38,327 bases of DNA from Prevotella sp. Lineage in GTDB: Bacteria; Bacteroidota; Bacteroidia; Bacteroidales; Bacteroidaceae. The stretch covers positions 1 to 38,327 of the forward strand of contig JALFIX010000217.1 in NCBI GenBank assembly GCA_022775105.1, in the 5' to 3' direction. Positions 7,166 to 16,417 of the stretch are shown here, in pieces. A program made the translations under genes and the position numbers. Position 1 is the stretch's first letter; the number at the start of each line of letters is the position of its first letter. The notes beneath the pieces were generated by a model. The model was not told the origin of the DNA, did no database searches, and worked only from the letters and a program-made list of their open reading frames with translations.

Positions 7166-9496
7166 ATGAACGTAATTACGAAAACAGTATCGTTGCCTGA
7201 TGGAAGAACCATCAGCATCGAGACCGGGAAAGTGGCAAAACAGTGCGACGGTTCATGTATGCTCCGTATGGGCAACACCGTTCTTTTGGCCACCGTTTGT
7301 GCCGCAAAGGATGCAGTTCCCGGAACAGATTTCATGCCTCTGCAGGTTGACTACAGAGAGCAGTATGCAGCAGCAGGCCGCTTCCCAGGCGGTTTCACCA
7401 AGCGCGAAGGCAAGGCCAGCGACAACGAGATTCTCACATCTCGCCTTGTTGACCGCGTGCTCCGCCCGCTGTTCCCCTCTAACTACCATGCCGAGGTGTA
7501 TGTAAATGTAATGCTTTTCTCTGCCGATGGTGTTGACCAGCCCGACGCTCTTGCCGGATTTGCAGCATCAACAGCATTGGCTTGCTCCGACATTCCTTTT
7601 GAATGTCCTATCAGCGAAGTCCGCGTAGCCCGTATCAACGGTGAATACGTTATCAACCCCACTTTCGACCAGATGAAGGATGCCGACATGGATATCATGG
7701 TGGGCGCCTCTGCCGAGAACATCATGATGGTGGAAGGCGAGATGAAGGAAGTAACCGAACAGGACATGATCGGTGCTCTCAAGGCCGCCATGGATGCCAT
7801 CAAGCCCATGTGCGAGATGCAGGTTGAACTCTCCAAGGAGCTTGGCAAGGATGTCAAGCGCGAGTATGACCACGAGGTCAACGACGAGGAGCTTCGCGAA
7901 CAGATGAACAAGGAACTTTACCAGAAGGCTTACGACGTGACCAAGCAGGCTCTTGAGAAGCAGGCACGTCAGGAGGCTTTTGAAAATATCCTCACCGAAT
8001 TCAAGGAAGCATACAACGCCGCCCACACCGACCTTTCTGAGGACGAGCTTGAGGAGAAGGCTGCCATGATGGAGCGTTACTATCACGACGTGATGCGCGA
8101 TGCCATGCGCCGCTGCATCCTCGACGAGGGTATCCGTCTCGACGGACGCAAGTGCGATGAGATTCGCCCCATCTGGTGCGAGGTAAGCCCACTGCCGATG
8201 CCTCACGGAAGCTCTATCTTCACCCGTGGCGAGACTCAGTCGCTCACTACCTGTACTCTCGGTACAAAGCTTGACGAGAAGATGGTTGACGACGTGCTCG
8301 ACAAGAGCTACATGCGCTTCCTCCTCCACTACAACTTCCCACCGTTCTGTACTGGTGAGGCCAAGGCCCAGCGTGGCGTAGGCCGTCGCGAGATTGGTCA
8401 CGGACATTTGGCATGGCGCGGTCTGAAGGGTCAGATTCCCGAGGACTTCCCCTACACAGTGCGTCTCGTGAGCCAGATTCTCGAGTCTAACGGTTCTTCT
8501 TCCATGGCAACAGTATGTGCCGGCACTCTCGCCCTTATGGACGCAGGTGTTCCTATGAAGAAGCCTGTCAGCGGTATCGCAATGGGACTTATCAAGAACC
8601 CCGGCGAGGAGAAGTATGCAGTGCTTAGCGACATCCTCGGCGACGAGGACCACTTGGGAGATATGGACTTCAAGACCACCGGTACACGCGACGGTCTGAC
8701 AGCCACACAGATGGACATCAAGTGCGACGGTCTGTCATTCGAGATTCTCGAGAAGGCCCTCATGCAGGCAAAGGCCGGCCGCGAGCACATCCTCAACTGC
8801 ATCACCGACACTATCGCTGAGCCACGTGCCGAGATGAAGCCCCAGGTTCCGCGCATCGTTCAGATTGAGATACCCAAGGAGTTCATCGGTGCCGTTATCG
8901 GCCCGGGCGGAAAGATTATCCAGCAGATGCAGGAGGACACCGGTGCCACCATCACTATCGACGAGATTGACGGAGTGGGCAAGGTACAGGTGAGCGCTCC
9001 CAACAAGGAGAGCATTGACGCAGCCCTTGGCAAGATCAAGGCTATCGTAGCCATCCCCGAGGTTGGTGAGGTATATGACGGAACAGTGCGTTCAATCATG
9101 CCTTACGGTTGCTTCGTTGAGATTCTCCCCGGCAAGGACGGTCTGCTCCACATCAGCGAGATTGACTGGAAGCGCCTTGAGACAGTTGAAGAGGCTGGTA
9201 TCAAGGAAGGCGACAAGATAAAGGTTAAGCTGCTTGAGATTGACCCGAAGACAGGCAAGTACAAGCTCTCTCACCGTGTACTCATCGAGAAGCCTGCCGA
9301 CTATCAGGAGCGTCCCGCACGCCGTGAGCGTGGTGAGCGTCCCGAGCGTGGTGAGCGTCGTCCCCGTCCTGAGCGCGGCGAGCGTCGCCCACGTCCCGAA
9401 AGAGGTGAGCGTCGCCCACGTCCAGAGCGCGAGGAAATCCACGAGCCACACGAGCCGAAGGACTTCAACGACTCACTCGACAAGATGGATTTTTGA
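7166..9496 (+). CDS. pnp: polyribonucleotide nucleotidyltransferase (PNPase)
   Basis: A 776-residue 3'-5' phosphorolytic exoribonuclease of RNA decay. In order: first RNase PH domain (about 10-140), helical domain (about 150-310), second RNase PH domain (about 320-540), KH domain (about 565-620, with GPGGKII in [18 protein letters not shown]) and S1 domain (about 630-700, [20 protein letters not shown]). Beyond S1 there is a charged tail of about 75 residues that includes three exact 9-residue GERRPRPER repeats (residues 729-755), preceded by related Arg/Glu units. It ends in an acidic [20 protein letters not shown]. The tail probably adds RNA or partner binding. The gene is monocistronic with its own promoter and terminator. 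Confidence 0.97.
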   Translation: MNVITKTVSLPDGRTISIETGKVAKQCDGSCMLRMGNTVLLATVCAAKDAVPGTDFMPLQVDYREQYAAAGRFPGGFTKREGKASDNEILTSRLVDRVLRPLFPSNYHAEVYVNVMLFSADGVDQPDALAGFAASTALACSDIPFECPISEVRVARINGEYVINPTFDQMKDADMDIMVGASAENIMMVEGEMKEVTEQDMIGALKAAMDAIKPMCEMQVELSKELGKDVKREYDHEVNDEELREQMNKELYQKAYDVTKQALEKQARQEAFENILTEFKEAYNAAHTDLSEDELEEKAAMMERYYHDVMRDAMRRCILDEGIRLDGRKCDEIRPIWCEVSPLPMPHGSSIFTRGETQSLTTCTLGTKLDEKMVDDVLDKSYMRFLLHYNFPPFCTGEAKAQRGVGRREIGHGHLAWRGLKGQIPEDFPYTVRLVSQILESNGSSSMATVCAGTLALMDAGVPMKKPVSGIAMGLIKNPGEEKYAVLSDILGDEDHLGDMDFKTTGTRDGLTATQMDIKCDGLSFEILEKALMQAKAGREHILNCITDTIAEPRAEMKPQVPRIVQIEIPKEFIGAVIGPGGKIIQQMQEDTGATITIDEIDGVGKVQVSAPNKESIDAALGKIKAIVAIPEVGEVYDGTVRSIMPYGCFVEILPGKDGLLHISEIDWKRLETVEEAGIKEGDKIKVKLLEIDPKTGKYKLSHRVLIEKPADYQERPARRERGERPERGERRPRPERGERRPRPERGERRPRPEREEIHEPHEPKDFNDSLDKMDF
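9350..9430 (+). repeat. pnp: 27-bp tandem repeat in the pnp tail
   Basis: Three in-frame 27-bp units (9350-9376, 9377-9403, 9404-9430) each encode GERRPRPER. The units differ at synonymous positions, so the protein repeat looks maintained rather than newly duplicated. Confidence 0.85.
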
Positions 9497-9520
9497 TTGA
9501 CGAGTTGATAGTAATATAAG

Positions 9521-9563
9521 GAAATCCCGCAATTGTTATTTACGATTGCGGAATTTTCTCTTT
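9521..9563 (+). terminator. rho-independent terminator of pnp
   Basis: CCGCAAT (9527-9533) pairs with ATTGCGG (9545-9551). Flanking AAAT/ATTTT extends the stem and a T-rich run follows. It lies 25 bp past the pnp stop and between convergent pnp and murI, so it may act in both directions. Confidence 0.75.
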
Positions 9564-9606
9564 ATAATATATAAATGAAACCAAATCATCATCCGCTAAT
9601 ATCGGA

Positions 9607-10446
9607 TTACGACAATACAATATTATTAACCTCCACATTCTCATGGAGGAAAATCTGGGCTGACTCCTTGAACTTGTCGGGATTCTCAGTTGTGAGATAA
9701 TGCACAGTTCCGTTCTTTGTACATTTACTTTCCATCTCAGGATGGCGTATGAAATAATTGCGAAGACTTTCAGCAACATATTCTCCCTGCGGCACGATAC
9801 GTACACCGGGATTGACATACTTCACAATCTTCGGCATAAGCAGAGGATAATGCGTGCAACCAAGGATTATGGCATCAATCTTCGAATCAAGTAGCATCAG
9901 CTGGTCTATTCGTTTCTTTACAAAATAATCGGCACCGGGACTGTCAGCCTCGTTATACTCTACAAGCGGCACCCAAAATGGGCAAGCGACTCCGGAAACA
10001 ACAATATCGGGATAAAGTTTCTGTATTTCGAGGTTATAGCTCTCGCTCTTGATGGTACCCTCAGTGGCAAGCACACCTACATGGCGTGTTGTTGTGAGCT
10101 GCCCGATTATCTCTGCCGTGGGTCTGATAATACCAAGGACGCGCCTGTTTGGGTCAACTTTGGGCAAGTCATTTTGCTGTATAGTGCGCAATGCCTTTGC
10201 TGATGCCGTATTACATCCAAGAATGACGAGATGGCATCCCATCTCGAAAAGGCGCATCACTGCCTGGCGAGTGAACTCATAAACGACATCAAAAGAACGC
10301 GGGCCATAAGGTGCCCGGGCATTGTCGCCGAGATAAAGGAAGTCATACTGCGGCAACAACTGTCTCATACCGTGGAGTATTGTCAGACCTCCATAACCGG
10401 AATCAAAAATACCGATTGGACCGGCAACCGTTGACAGTTTTAGCAT
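9607..10446 (-). CDS. murI: glutamate racemase
   Basis: A 279-residue cytosolic enzyme that makes D-glutamate for peptidoglycan. The family motifs are all present: GPIGIFDSGYGGLTI at the N-terminus (catalytic-site Asp15/Ser16), LGCNTASAKAL with Cys78 and LGCTHYPLL with Cys197, the two catalytic thiols. Length is normal. It is the last gene of the envelope run and starts 6 nt after the third ompH stop, so it is cotranscribed with it. Confidence 0.96.
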   Translation of the reverse strand: MLKLSTVAGPIGIFDSGYGGLTILHGMRQLLPQYDFLYLGDNARAPYGPRSFDVVYEFTRQAVMRLFEMGCHLVILGCNTASAKALRTIQQNDLPKVDPNRRVLGIIRPTAEIIGQLTTTRHVGVLATEGTIKSESYNLEIQKLYPDIVVSGVACPFWVPLVEYNEADSPGADYFVKKRIDQLMLLDSKIDAIILGCTHYPLLMPKIVKYVNPGVRIVPQGEYVAESLRNYFIRHPEMESKCTKNGTVHYLTTENPDKFKESAQIFLHENVEVNNIVLS

Positions 10447-10452
10447 AAGATT

Positions 10453-11007
10453 CTACAATTCGTTTATCATTCTGGTAGCAATACCGGTCAAATCTACCCC
10501 CTGCTTGGGATTAATATACGGACAGGCATCGTTATCGGTATTGATTATGAACATAAGGTTCATCTGTTCACCGATAGTGGCGAGTACTTTTGAAAGTTTC
10601 TCGCGCAATGGTTTCATAAGCGTAGTTTCAGCATCAGCGAGCAAACGCTTGCTTTCTGCCTTGAATGCGATATTCTTCTCCAATAGTTCCTGCAGTTCAG
10701 TCTGGCGCTTTTTTAGGATAGTTGGAGGAAAGTCACGCTGTCCCTCGAGAAAAGCCTCGTATTTAGCGTTGAACTCATCCTCAACTCTTTTGGTTTCGGC
10801 TGCATACTTTTCCTCAAGTTGCAAATATTGCTTATGGGCAAAGGCATAGTCGGGCATTGTCTCAATCATTGCGCTATAACTGAGATAACCGAATGTAGGT
10901 GCAGATGATGTAACCACAGCAGCTACGGGAACTGGTGTTGCCTCTTGATTTTGAGCCAGCATTGACAAAGGTAAGGCCATGAGGGTGAACAGCAAAAATT
11001 TCTTCAT
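10453..11007 (-). CDS. OmpH/Skp family periplasmic chaperone, paralogue 3
   Basis: A 184-residue protein with a Sec signal (MKKFLLFTLMALPLSMLAQ) and an OmpH domain: FGYLSYSAMIETMPDYAFAH, a long charged helical hairpin (about 60-140), then the closing strand region MNLMFIINTDNDACPYINPK. Skp-type proteins hold unfolded outer-membrane proteins for BamA. It is the most diverged of the three tandem paralogues, with a Val/Ala/Pro-rich insert after the signal. It lies directly before murI. Confidence 0.85.
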   Translation of the reverse strand: MKKFLLFTLMALPLSMLAQNQEATPVPVAAVVTSSAPTFGYLSYSAMIETMPDYAFAHKQYLQLEEKYAAETKRVEDEFNAKYEAFLEGQRDFPPTILKKRQTELQELLEKNIAFKAESKRLLADAETTLMKPLREKLSKVLATIGEQMNLMFIINTDNDACPYINPKQGVDLTGIATRMINEL

Positions 11008-11082
11008 ACCTAATCGTTGATAGATTAATTAAGAATTAAAAATAAAGAATTAAAAATTATGAATAATGAATTAAGAATTAAG

Positions 11083-11164
11083 AATTAAGAATTAAAAATT
11101 AAGAGAAATAGCTTAACTGGGTTAGAGACAAATTTTCTTAATTCTTAATTTTTAATTCTTAATT
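11083..11164. repeat. AT-rich 22-bp palindrome between ompH paralogues
   Basis: 11083-11104 and 11143-11164 are perfect inverted complements built from AATTAAGAATTAAAAATT, around a 38-nt loop. Further direct copies of AATTAAGAATTAA fill 11027-11095. The element lies in the intergenic gap between ompH paralogues 2 and 3 and could fold in the mRNA as a processing or partial termination site. Confidence 0.7.
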
Positions 11165-11185
11165 ACAAAAGCGTGATTCACGTTT

Positions 11186-11683
11186 TTATTTGAGTCCGAG
11201 TTTTGCCTTCACTTGGGCAGTAACATCAGTGCTGAGCGTGGTGCTGATGTAGGGGATGCCACCCTGAAGCTCCATGATATATACATATCCACCAGCCTGA
11301 CCAACCTGGTTGATAGCCTCTACCACCTTGGCAGTAATTGCAGACATCTTCTCCTGTGAAGCCTTTGCAAGAGCCTGCTGGTTGTCCTGATAGCTCTGCT
11401 GAATCTTCTGATACATGTCCTGAAGTTCCTGCTGACGACGCTGCTTGATATTGTCGGGCAGAGTCTTTTCATTAGCCTCATAGTCCTGTGACTTCTTGGT
11501 CAGTTCGTCCTGCATGCTCTTGAGGTCTGCCTCATACTGCTTTTGCAGGGCGTCAATCTCGGTCTTAGCCTTGGTGTACTCGGGCATTGCCTGGATAATG
11601 TCCTGAGTGTTCACATGTCCGAACTTCTGTGCCATGACTGCCATAGGAGCCAGCAACAGAATCATAAAAAGTAACTTTTTCAT
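11186..11683 (-). CDS. OmpH/Skp family periplasmic chaperone, paralogue 2
   Basis: A 165-residue protein with a Sec signal (MKKLLFMILLLAPMAVMAQ) followed by the OmpH motif KFGHVNTQDIIQAMPEY, a long Gln/Lys/Glu-rich helical hairpin (about 40-125) and the C-terminal YVYIMELQGGIPYISTTL strand. Predicted periplasmic chaperone for outer-membrane proteins. It is 38 nt downstream of paralogue 1. Confidence 0.92.
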   Translation of the reverse strand: MKKLLFMILLLAPMAVMAQKFGHVNTQDIIQAMPEYTKAKTEIDALQKQYEADLKSMQDELTKKSQDYEANEKTLPDNIKQRRQQELQDMYQKIQQSYQDNQQALAKASQEKMSAITAKVVEAINQVGQAGGYVYIMELQGGIPYISTTLSTDVTAQVKAKLGLK

Positions 11684-11721
11684 TTTTTTGTTGATGTTTT
11701 ATTTTTTATTTTGATGATTTT

Positions 11722-12231
11722 CTACTTATAACCTAACTTATTCAATACCTCGTCACTTATGTCTATGCGGGGACTGCCGAAGATAATGCCGGAGTCACTG
11801 GCACGGTCGAGCACAAGCTGATATCCCCTTAGATCGGCAATGTCTTTCACTGCATTGTATATTTCGTCCTGAATGGGAGACATCAGTGCAGTACGCTTTT
11901 TGTAAAGCTCACCTTCTGGACCGAAGTATTTCTGCTTCAATTCAGATGCCGACTGCTCTTTCTGCATAATGGCGTCCTGCTTTGCCTTTTTCTGCTCGGC
12001 AGAAAGGAAGACAAGTTCGTTCTGATAGTTCTTATACATTGTCTGGGCCTCTGTGGATAGAGCCTCCACCTCAGCCTGCCATTTCTTCGACACCTGTGAG
12101 AGCTGCTCGTTAGCCCTCTCGTATGCCGGTATGTTCTTCAGGATATATTCCATATCCACCAATGCGAACTTTTGGGCACTTACCCCCATTACTGTTGCCA
12201 AAAAGGCAATAAGAAACAAAAACTTCTTCAT
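11722..12231 (-). CDS. OmpH/Skp family periplasmic chaperone, paralogue 1
   Basis: A 169-residue protein with a Sec signal (MKKFLFLIAFLATVMGVSAQ) and the OmpH motif KFALVDMEYILKNIPAYERA. A coiled helical hairpin and the closing GYQLVLDRASDSGIIFGSPR region follow. It follows bamA on the same strand, the usual Bacteroidota order bamA-ompH-ompH. It very probably works with BamA in outer-membrane protein assembly. Confidence 0.93.
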   Translation of the reverse strand: MKKFLFLIAFLATVMGVSAQKFALVDMEYILKNIPAYERANEQLSQVSKKWQAEVEALSTEAQTMYKNYQNELVFLSAEQKKAKQDAIMQKEQSASELKQKYFGPEGELYKKRTALMSPIQDEIYNAVKDIADLRGYQLVLDRASDSGIIFGSPRIDISDEVLNKLGYK

Positions 12232-12254
12232 AAGCCAACATTCTTTATTAATTC

Positions 12255-12310
12255 TTCATTCTTCACTCTTCATTCTTCACTCTTCATTCTTCACTCTTCA
12301 TTCTTCACTT
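12255..12310. repeat. four tandem copies of TTCATTCTTCACTC
   Basis: Exact 14-bp units at 12255, 12269 and 12283 are followed by a nearly identical fourth at 12297. They fill the gap between bamA and the first ompH gene. The same unit recurs at 25807-25834, so it is a dispersed low-complexity repeat. Confidence 0.85.
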
Positions 12311-12315
12311 AAAAA

Positions 12316-14964
12316 TCAGAACTCCTGACCAAGTATGAAGTGGAACTGGCTTCCGCCCTTTGTGCCAGTTGACAGGGCCTTGTCGAAACCGTATGCCCAG
12401 TCAATACCCATCATACCCACCATCGGGAGGAAGATTCTCACACCTACACCGGCAGAACGCTTCATGTCGAACGGATTGAACTTCTTGGTGTCATACCAGG
12501 CATTTCCACCCTCGAGGAAGGTAAGACCATAGATAGTCGTATTGCCGAGCATAAAGGGATAGCGAAGCTCAAGCGTGAATCTGTCGTAGGCATAACCCAT
12601 AGCACTGTATGGGGTAAGTGAACCGTTCTCATATCCACGAAGTCCGATGGTCTCTTGGGCATATCCTGTACTGTAGCCACTCATACCGTCACCTCCCATA
12701 TAGAAGGTTTCGAACGGCGACTTCTTGTCCTTGTTATAAGAACCGAGGATACCCAATTCAACGCGAGTCATAAGCACAAAACATTTCTGTCCGCTTGTAA
12801 GTGCGGTATATGTACGTGACTTGAACTTCCACTTATGGTACTCAATCCATTTGTACTTCTCCTGCAGTTCCAAGTCATAGGTTGCAGAAGTTCTGTCGTT
12901 TGCAAGCGACGAGTAGTTCTTATTGTCAAACATTGACCAAGGCGGAGTAAGCGTCACTGAAGCCATAAACTCAGAACCGCGACGCGGGAACATCTGGTTG
13001 TCGGTAGATGTTCGTGCAAGTGTAATGCCGAGGTTGATGTTATTACAATTACCGTTAGAGATGATGAAGTACTGCCAGTCTCTCAGCATGTATCGCTGAT
13101 AAGACAGAGACATGGACAACTGGAAATAGTCATCGGGCCAACGCAGACGCTTACCCCATCCCACAGACAGTCCGAAGAGCTGCACATACTTGTCATCATC
13201 AAGATAGCTCTCGTAGTTGTTATAATAGTTGCCGTATGAACCATATCCTCCATAGTAGTTATACAGGGAGTTCATCCACGAACTGTTGTAATAGCTACTG
13301 TTGACGTCGGTCTGCTTAGAGTAGTATGCACCAACATTGAAAGCGTTAGGACGTCGTCCTCCAAACCATGGCGATGCGTAGCTGATAGAATACGACTGAT
13401 AGTACGAACCGTTAGTCTGGGCCGAGAGCGCAAGCTGCTCACCATCGCCTATAGGCATGATACCACGGTGCATCTTGTTCTTGCCAAAGAGGTTGCGCAT
13501 CGAGAAGTTGTTGAGCTTGAGCGATATTCGCCCGATAACGCCAGTCTGTCCCCATCCCAATGAGAACTCCACTTGGTCGTTTGACTTCTGTTCGAGAGGC
13601 CAGTTGATGTCAACTGTTCCGTCCTCATAGTTGGGCTGGATGTCGGGGTTCACCTGCTCGGGGTCGAAGAATCCCATCGACTGTATTTCTCGTGCCGAAC
13701 GCATGAGCGCATCCTTGGAGAACAGGTCACCCGGCTTAGTACGCAATTCTCGTCTCACCACCTCCTCATAGAGTCGGTCATTACCGTAGATACGCACGTG
13801 GCTGATATGAGCCTGTTGGTTTTCTGATATACGCATTTCGAGGTCGATGGAGTCGCCCACGATATTCACCTCAGTAGGGTCGAGTCGATAGAATAGATAA
13901 CCGTTGTTCCAGTAGTAGTTGCCCACGGCATCATCATCCTCAGACAGTCTCTTGCTGAGTAGTTTCTGGTTATATACGTCACCTTTCTTCATACCGAGCA
14001 GTTGGTTGAGATAGTCGCTTGTCACGACTGTATTACCCACCCAAGTGATGTTTCTTATATAATATCTCTGTCCCTCGTCGATTTTAAGGTATAGACTCAC
14101 GTGGTTTTCATCCACATTCCACACGCTATCCTCCTCGATGGTCATGTCGCGGTATCCCAGTTCGTTATACTTGTCAATGAGGTTCTGCTTTGCGGTCTTG
14201 TATCTTTCGTCAGTGAATTTCTTGGACTTTAGAAATGAACCCAGTTTGCCTGCTTCATTCATTTTGGTAAGTACACCTTTTTTGAACAGTCCACCCTTGA
14301 TTTTGGACGTTCTGAGGCTCTTGTTTCCCACGATGACGATGTCTCTAATCTTCATCTTGTCGTGCTTGTCAATATTGATATCAAGGATAACCTGGTTCTT
14401 TCCCGTAACGTCATCTCGTTGCTGGATGTCAATTTCGGCATTCTTATATCCCTTGTCGTCGAAGTATTTCTTCGCGAGAATCTTTGCACGGTCAATCATG
14501 TTGGGAGTGATCTGGCTTCCCTTCATGATACCGAGCTTTGCCTCCATATCCTCACGTTCCGACTTTTTCAGACCGTTATAGTTGATGGTGCTGACACGAG
14601 GGCGCAGTGCGAGGTTAAGTGCAAGATACACAGTATCGCCCACGATAGAGTCAGCGGAAACAGCGACCTTGGAGAAGAGTCCGTGACGCCAATAGCGTTT
14701 CACAGCCTCGGTGATCTCGCTTCCCGGCAGACTTATCCGCTGTCCCACCTGTAGCCCTGACAGTCCAGTCAACATATAGTCCTCATACCCCTCCACGCCA
14801 TGAACGGATATACCACCGATGATACATGAGCGTGGCGTACCGGCATACGAGATATTAGGGTTGACAATCTTTTCCTGTGCCATAACCGTGGAACAGCATC
14901 CCACGACAGCCACAAGCAAGGTCATCACCTTATTAATAATATAGCTCTTTACCGAAAATCTCAT
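12316..14964 (-). CDS. bamA: outer-membrane protein assembly factor BamA
   Basis: An 882-residue Omp85 protein with a signal peptide (cleavage after about residue 29, VMAQ). It has several N-terminal POTRA domains (about 35-455; e.g. IRDIVIVGNKSLRTSKIKGG, ISHVRIYGNDRLYEEVVRRE), then a C-terminal 16-strand barrel (about 470-882) ending in FHFILGQEF with the terminal Phe expected of outer-membrane barrels. It inserts beta-barrel proteins into the outer membrane. A predicted barrel loop at about 550-590 is extremely rich in Tyr, Asn, Ser and Gly. The neighbours uppS (30 nt upstream) and three ompH genes downstream fit the conserved Bacteroidota envelope cluster. Confidence 0.96.
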   Translation of the reverse strand: MRFSVKSYIINKVMTLLVAVVGCCSTVMAQEKIVNPNISYAGTPRSCIIGGISVHGVEGYEDYMLTGLSGLQVGQRISLPGSEITEAVKRYWRHGLFSKVAVSADSIVGDTVYLALNLALRPRVSTINYNGLKKSEREDMEAKLGIMKGSQITPNMIDRAKILAKKYFDDKGYKNAEIDIQQRDDVTGKNQVILDINIDKHDKMKIRDIVIVGNKSLRTSKIKGGLFKKGVLTKMNEAGKLGSFLKSKKFTDERYKTAKQNLIDKYNELGYRDMTIEEDSVWNVDENHVSLYLKIDEGQRYYIRNITWVGNTVVTSDYLNQLLGMKKGDVYNQKLLSKRLSEDDDAVGNYYWNNGYLFYRLDPTEVNIVGDSIDLEMRISENQQAHISHVRIYGNDRLYEEVVRRELRTKPGDLFSKDALMRSAREIQSMGFFDPEQVNPDIQPNYEDGTVDINWPLEQKSNDQVEFSLGWGQTGVIGRISLKLNNFSMRNLFGKNKMHRGIMPIGDGEQLALSAQTNGSYYQSYSISYASPWFGGRRPNAFNVGAYYSKQTDVNSSYYNSSWMNSLYNYYGGYGSYGNYYNNYESYLDDDKYVQLFGLSVGWGKRLRWPDDYFQLSMSLSYQRYMLRDWQYFIISNGNCNNINLGITLARTSTDNQMFPRRGSEFMASVTLTPPWSMFDNKNYSSLANDRTSATYDLELQEKYKWIEYHKWKFKSRTYTALTSGQKCFVLMTRVELGILGSYNKDKKSPFETFYMGGDGMSGYSTGYAQETIGLRGYENGSLTPYSAMGYAYDRFTLELRYPFMLGNTTIYGLTFLEGGNAWYDTKKFNPFDMKRSAGVGVRIFLPMVGMMGIDWAYGFDKALSTGTKGGSQFHFILGQEF

Positions 14965-14994
14965 TCTATATATAGTATATATTGTTGTTTGCGT

Positions 14995-15732
14995 TTACTC
15001 TTCGTTTTCCACCTGGTCTTCAGTCTTGCCAAAACGGCGCTGGCGTTGCTGATAGTCGAAGATTGCGTTGTGCAAGTCCTGCTCGCTGAAATCAGGCCAG
15101 TATGTATCGCAGAAATACAGTTCGGAATAAGCAATCTGCCACAACAGATAATTAGAGATGCGCAGTTCGCCTCCAGTGCGTATCAGCAGTTCGGGGTCGG
15201 GCATGAAGTTTGTCACCAGGTTATCGTTGAACACATCCTCTGTGATGTCGTTGATGTCCAACTTGCCGTCTTTCACCTCCTGTGCTATGCGCTTGGCGGC
15301 GTTGGTGATTTCCCAGCGTGAGGAATAGCTCAGCGCCACCACCATAGTCATGTTGGTGTTCCCCTTAGTCAGGTTTTCCGTATAGCGCAATTTCTCCTGC
15401 ACCTTTTCCGATAGTCTCTCAGTATCGCCGACAACACGGAATCTCACATTGTTCTTCATGAATGTCTCATCCTCCAATGAGTCAAGCACCAGTCCCATCA
15501 GTGCGGCAATCTCGTCTTCAGGCCTGTTCCAGTTCTCGGTGGAGAATGTATATAGAGTGAGGAATTTGACACCGAGTCGGGTGCATTCCGCCGTGATTCT
15601 TCTCACGGCATCCACTCCCGCCTGATGTCCATAGCTGCGTTTCTTACCTCTTTCTGTTGCCCATCTTCCGTTGCCGTCCATAATGATGGCAATATGCTCG
15701 GGTATGCGCGTCTTGTCCAATTGTCTTTCCAT
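14995..15732 (-). CDS. uppS: isoprenyl transferase (undecaprenyl diphosphate synthase)
   Basis: A 245-residue cis-prenyltransferase making the C55 lipid carrier for peptidoglycan and other glycans. The catalytic P-loop is clear ([13 protein letters not shown]), followed by [26 protein letters not shown] and the C-terminal [22 protein letters not shown] region. I chose the start at 15732 ([13 protein letters not shown]). The frame extends to 15780, but that part overlaps the previous gene and is not family-like. It begins 1 nt after the DUF6089 gene stop and is cotranscribed with it and with bamA. Confidence 0.95.
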   Translation of the reverse strand: MERQLDKTRIPEHIAIIMDGNGRWATERGKKRSYGHQAGVDAVRRITAECTRLGVKFLTLYTFSTENWNRPEDEIAALMGLVLDSLEDETFMKNNVRFRVVGDTERLSEKVQEKLRYTENLTKGNTNMTMVVALSYSSRWEITNAAKRIAQEVKDGKLDINDITEDVFNDNLVTNFMPDPELLIRTGGELRISNYLLWQIAYSELYFCDTYWPDFSEQDLHNAIFDYQQRQRRFGKTEDQVENEE

Positions 15733-15733
15733 A

Positions 15734-16417
15734 TCAAAAATTATCGTTGTTGCACGTTTTACATTTTTTCCATATATCATACGTCACAGTGAGGGTAAGC
15801 CCACTGAAACTGTCGGTATTCTTAAACATTCCCTTGCTCTCGATGCCGTAGGGGTCGATGACGCAGTCAATCCTGTCGCTGAAAGTGAAGTGCATCAACC
15901 ATTCGAGAGAAGCATTGAGTCTCGTTGCCAACTTGTATTTCACTCCCAGTCCCAAGGGTATGCCCGTAGTGAACACTCCGCCTTGTGAGGTATTGACGTT
16001 GGTGAATCCCAGTCCACCCGTAATATACGGGGTGAATGGCACTGCGCCTCGGTATTCCCTACCCGTCCCGTATGGCCAGAAGTTATACTCATACTTTATA
16101 GTGGCATCCACGAACGAGTGTTTGAAGTCCAGGTTCTTGCCGGCATATACAGGATACCATGACTTTACATTGGCCCCCGTCCCCTTGATGTTTCCGAACG
16201 AGAGGTTGAATGCCCATGCCATCCTTGGATTAGGCTTATATCGGGCCACAAGCGAGAACATCGGCTGCATATTCTTGGTTATGCTGCCGTTAAGGTCGCC
16301 TTGGTATGAGACAAGTCCTATGCCTCCACCTATCTCAGCCCTGTATTCCGGGTCTTCCTGGGCCATCAGGATATTTGGCGCCAAGAGCATCAGGATAATG
16401 ACTGTCACTCTGCCCAT
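15734..16417 (-). CDS. DUF6089-type outer-membrane beta-barrel protein
   Basis: A 227-residue protein with a signal peptide ([15 protein letters not shown]) and repeated amphipathic beta-strands: [61 protein letters not shown]. This matches the DUF6089/porin-family barrels that sit next to uppS and bamA in Bacteroidota. The molecular role is not established. It overlaps the 3' end of the preceding DUF6242 gene by 13 nt and is followed at 1 nt by uppS, so translation is probably coupled. Confidence 0.85.
   Translation of the reverse strand: MGRVTVIILMLLAPNILMAQEDPEYRAEIGGGIGLVSYQGDLNGSITKNMQPMFSLVARYKPNPRMAWAFNLSFGNIKGTGANVKSWYPVYAGKNLDFKHSFVDATIKYEYNFWPYGTGREYRGAVPFTPYITGGLGFTNVNTSQGGVFTTGIPLGLGVKYKLATRLNASLEWLMHFTFSDRIDCVIDPYGIESKGMFKNTDSFSGLTLTVTYDIWKKCKTCNNDNF

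Noticed and set aside
7568..8653. 361-codon open frame antisense to pnp
   Set aside because: A shadow of a strongly codon-biased gene. The translation shows no domain and is rich in Val/Leu/His, as expected of the reverse strand of pnp.
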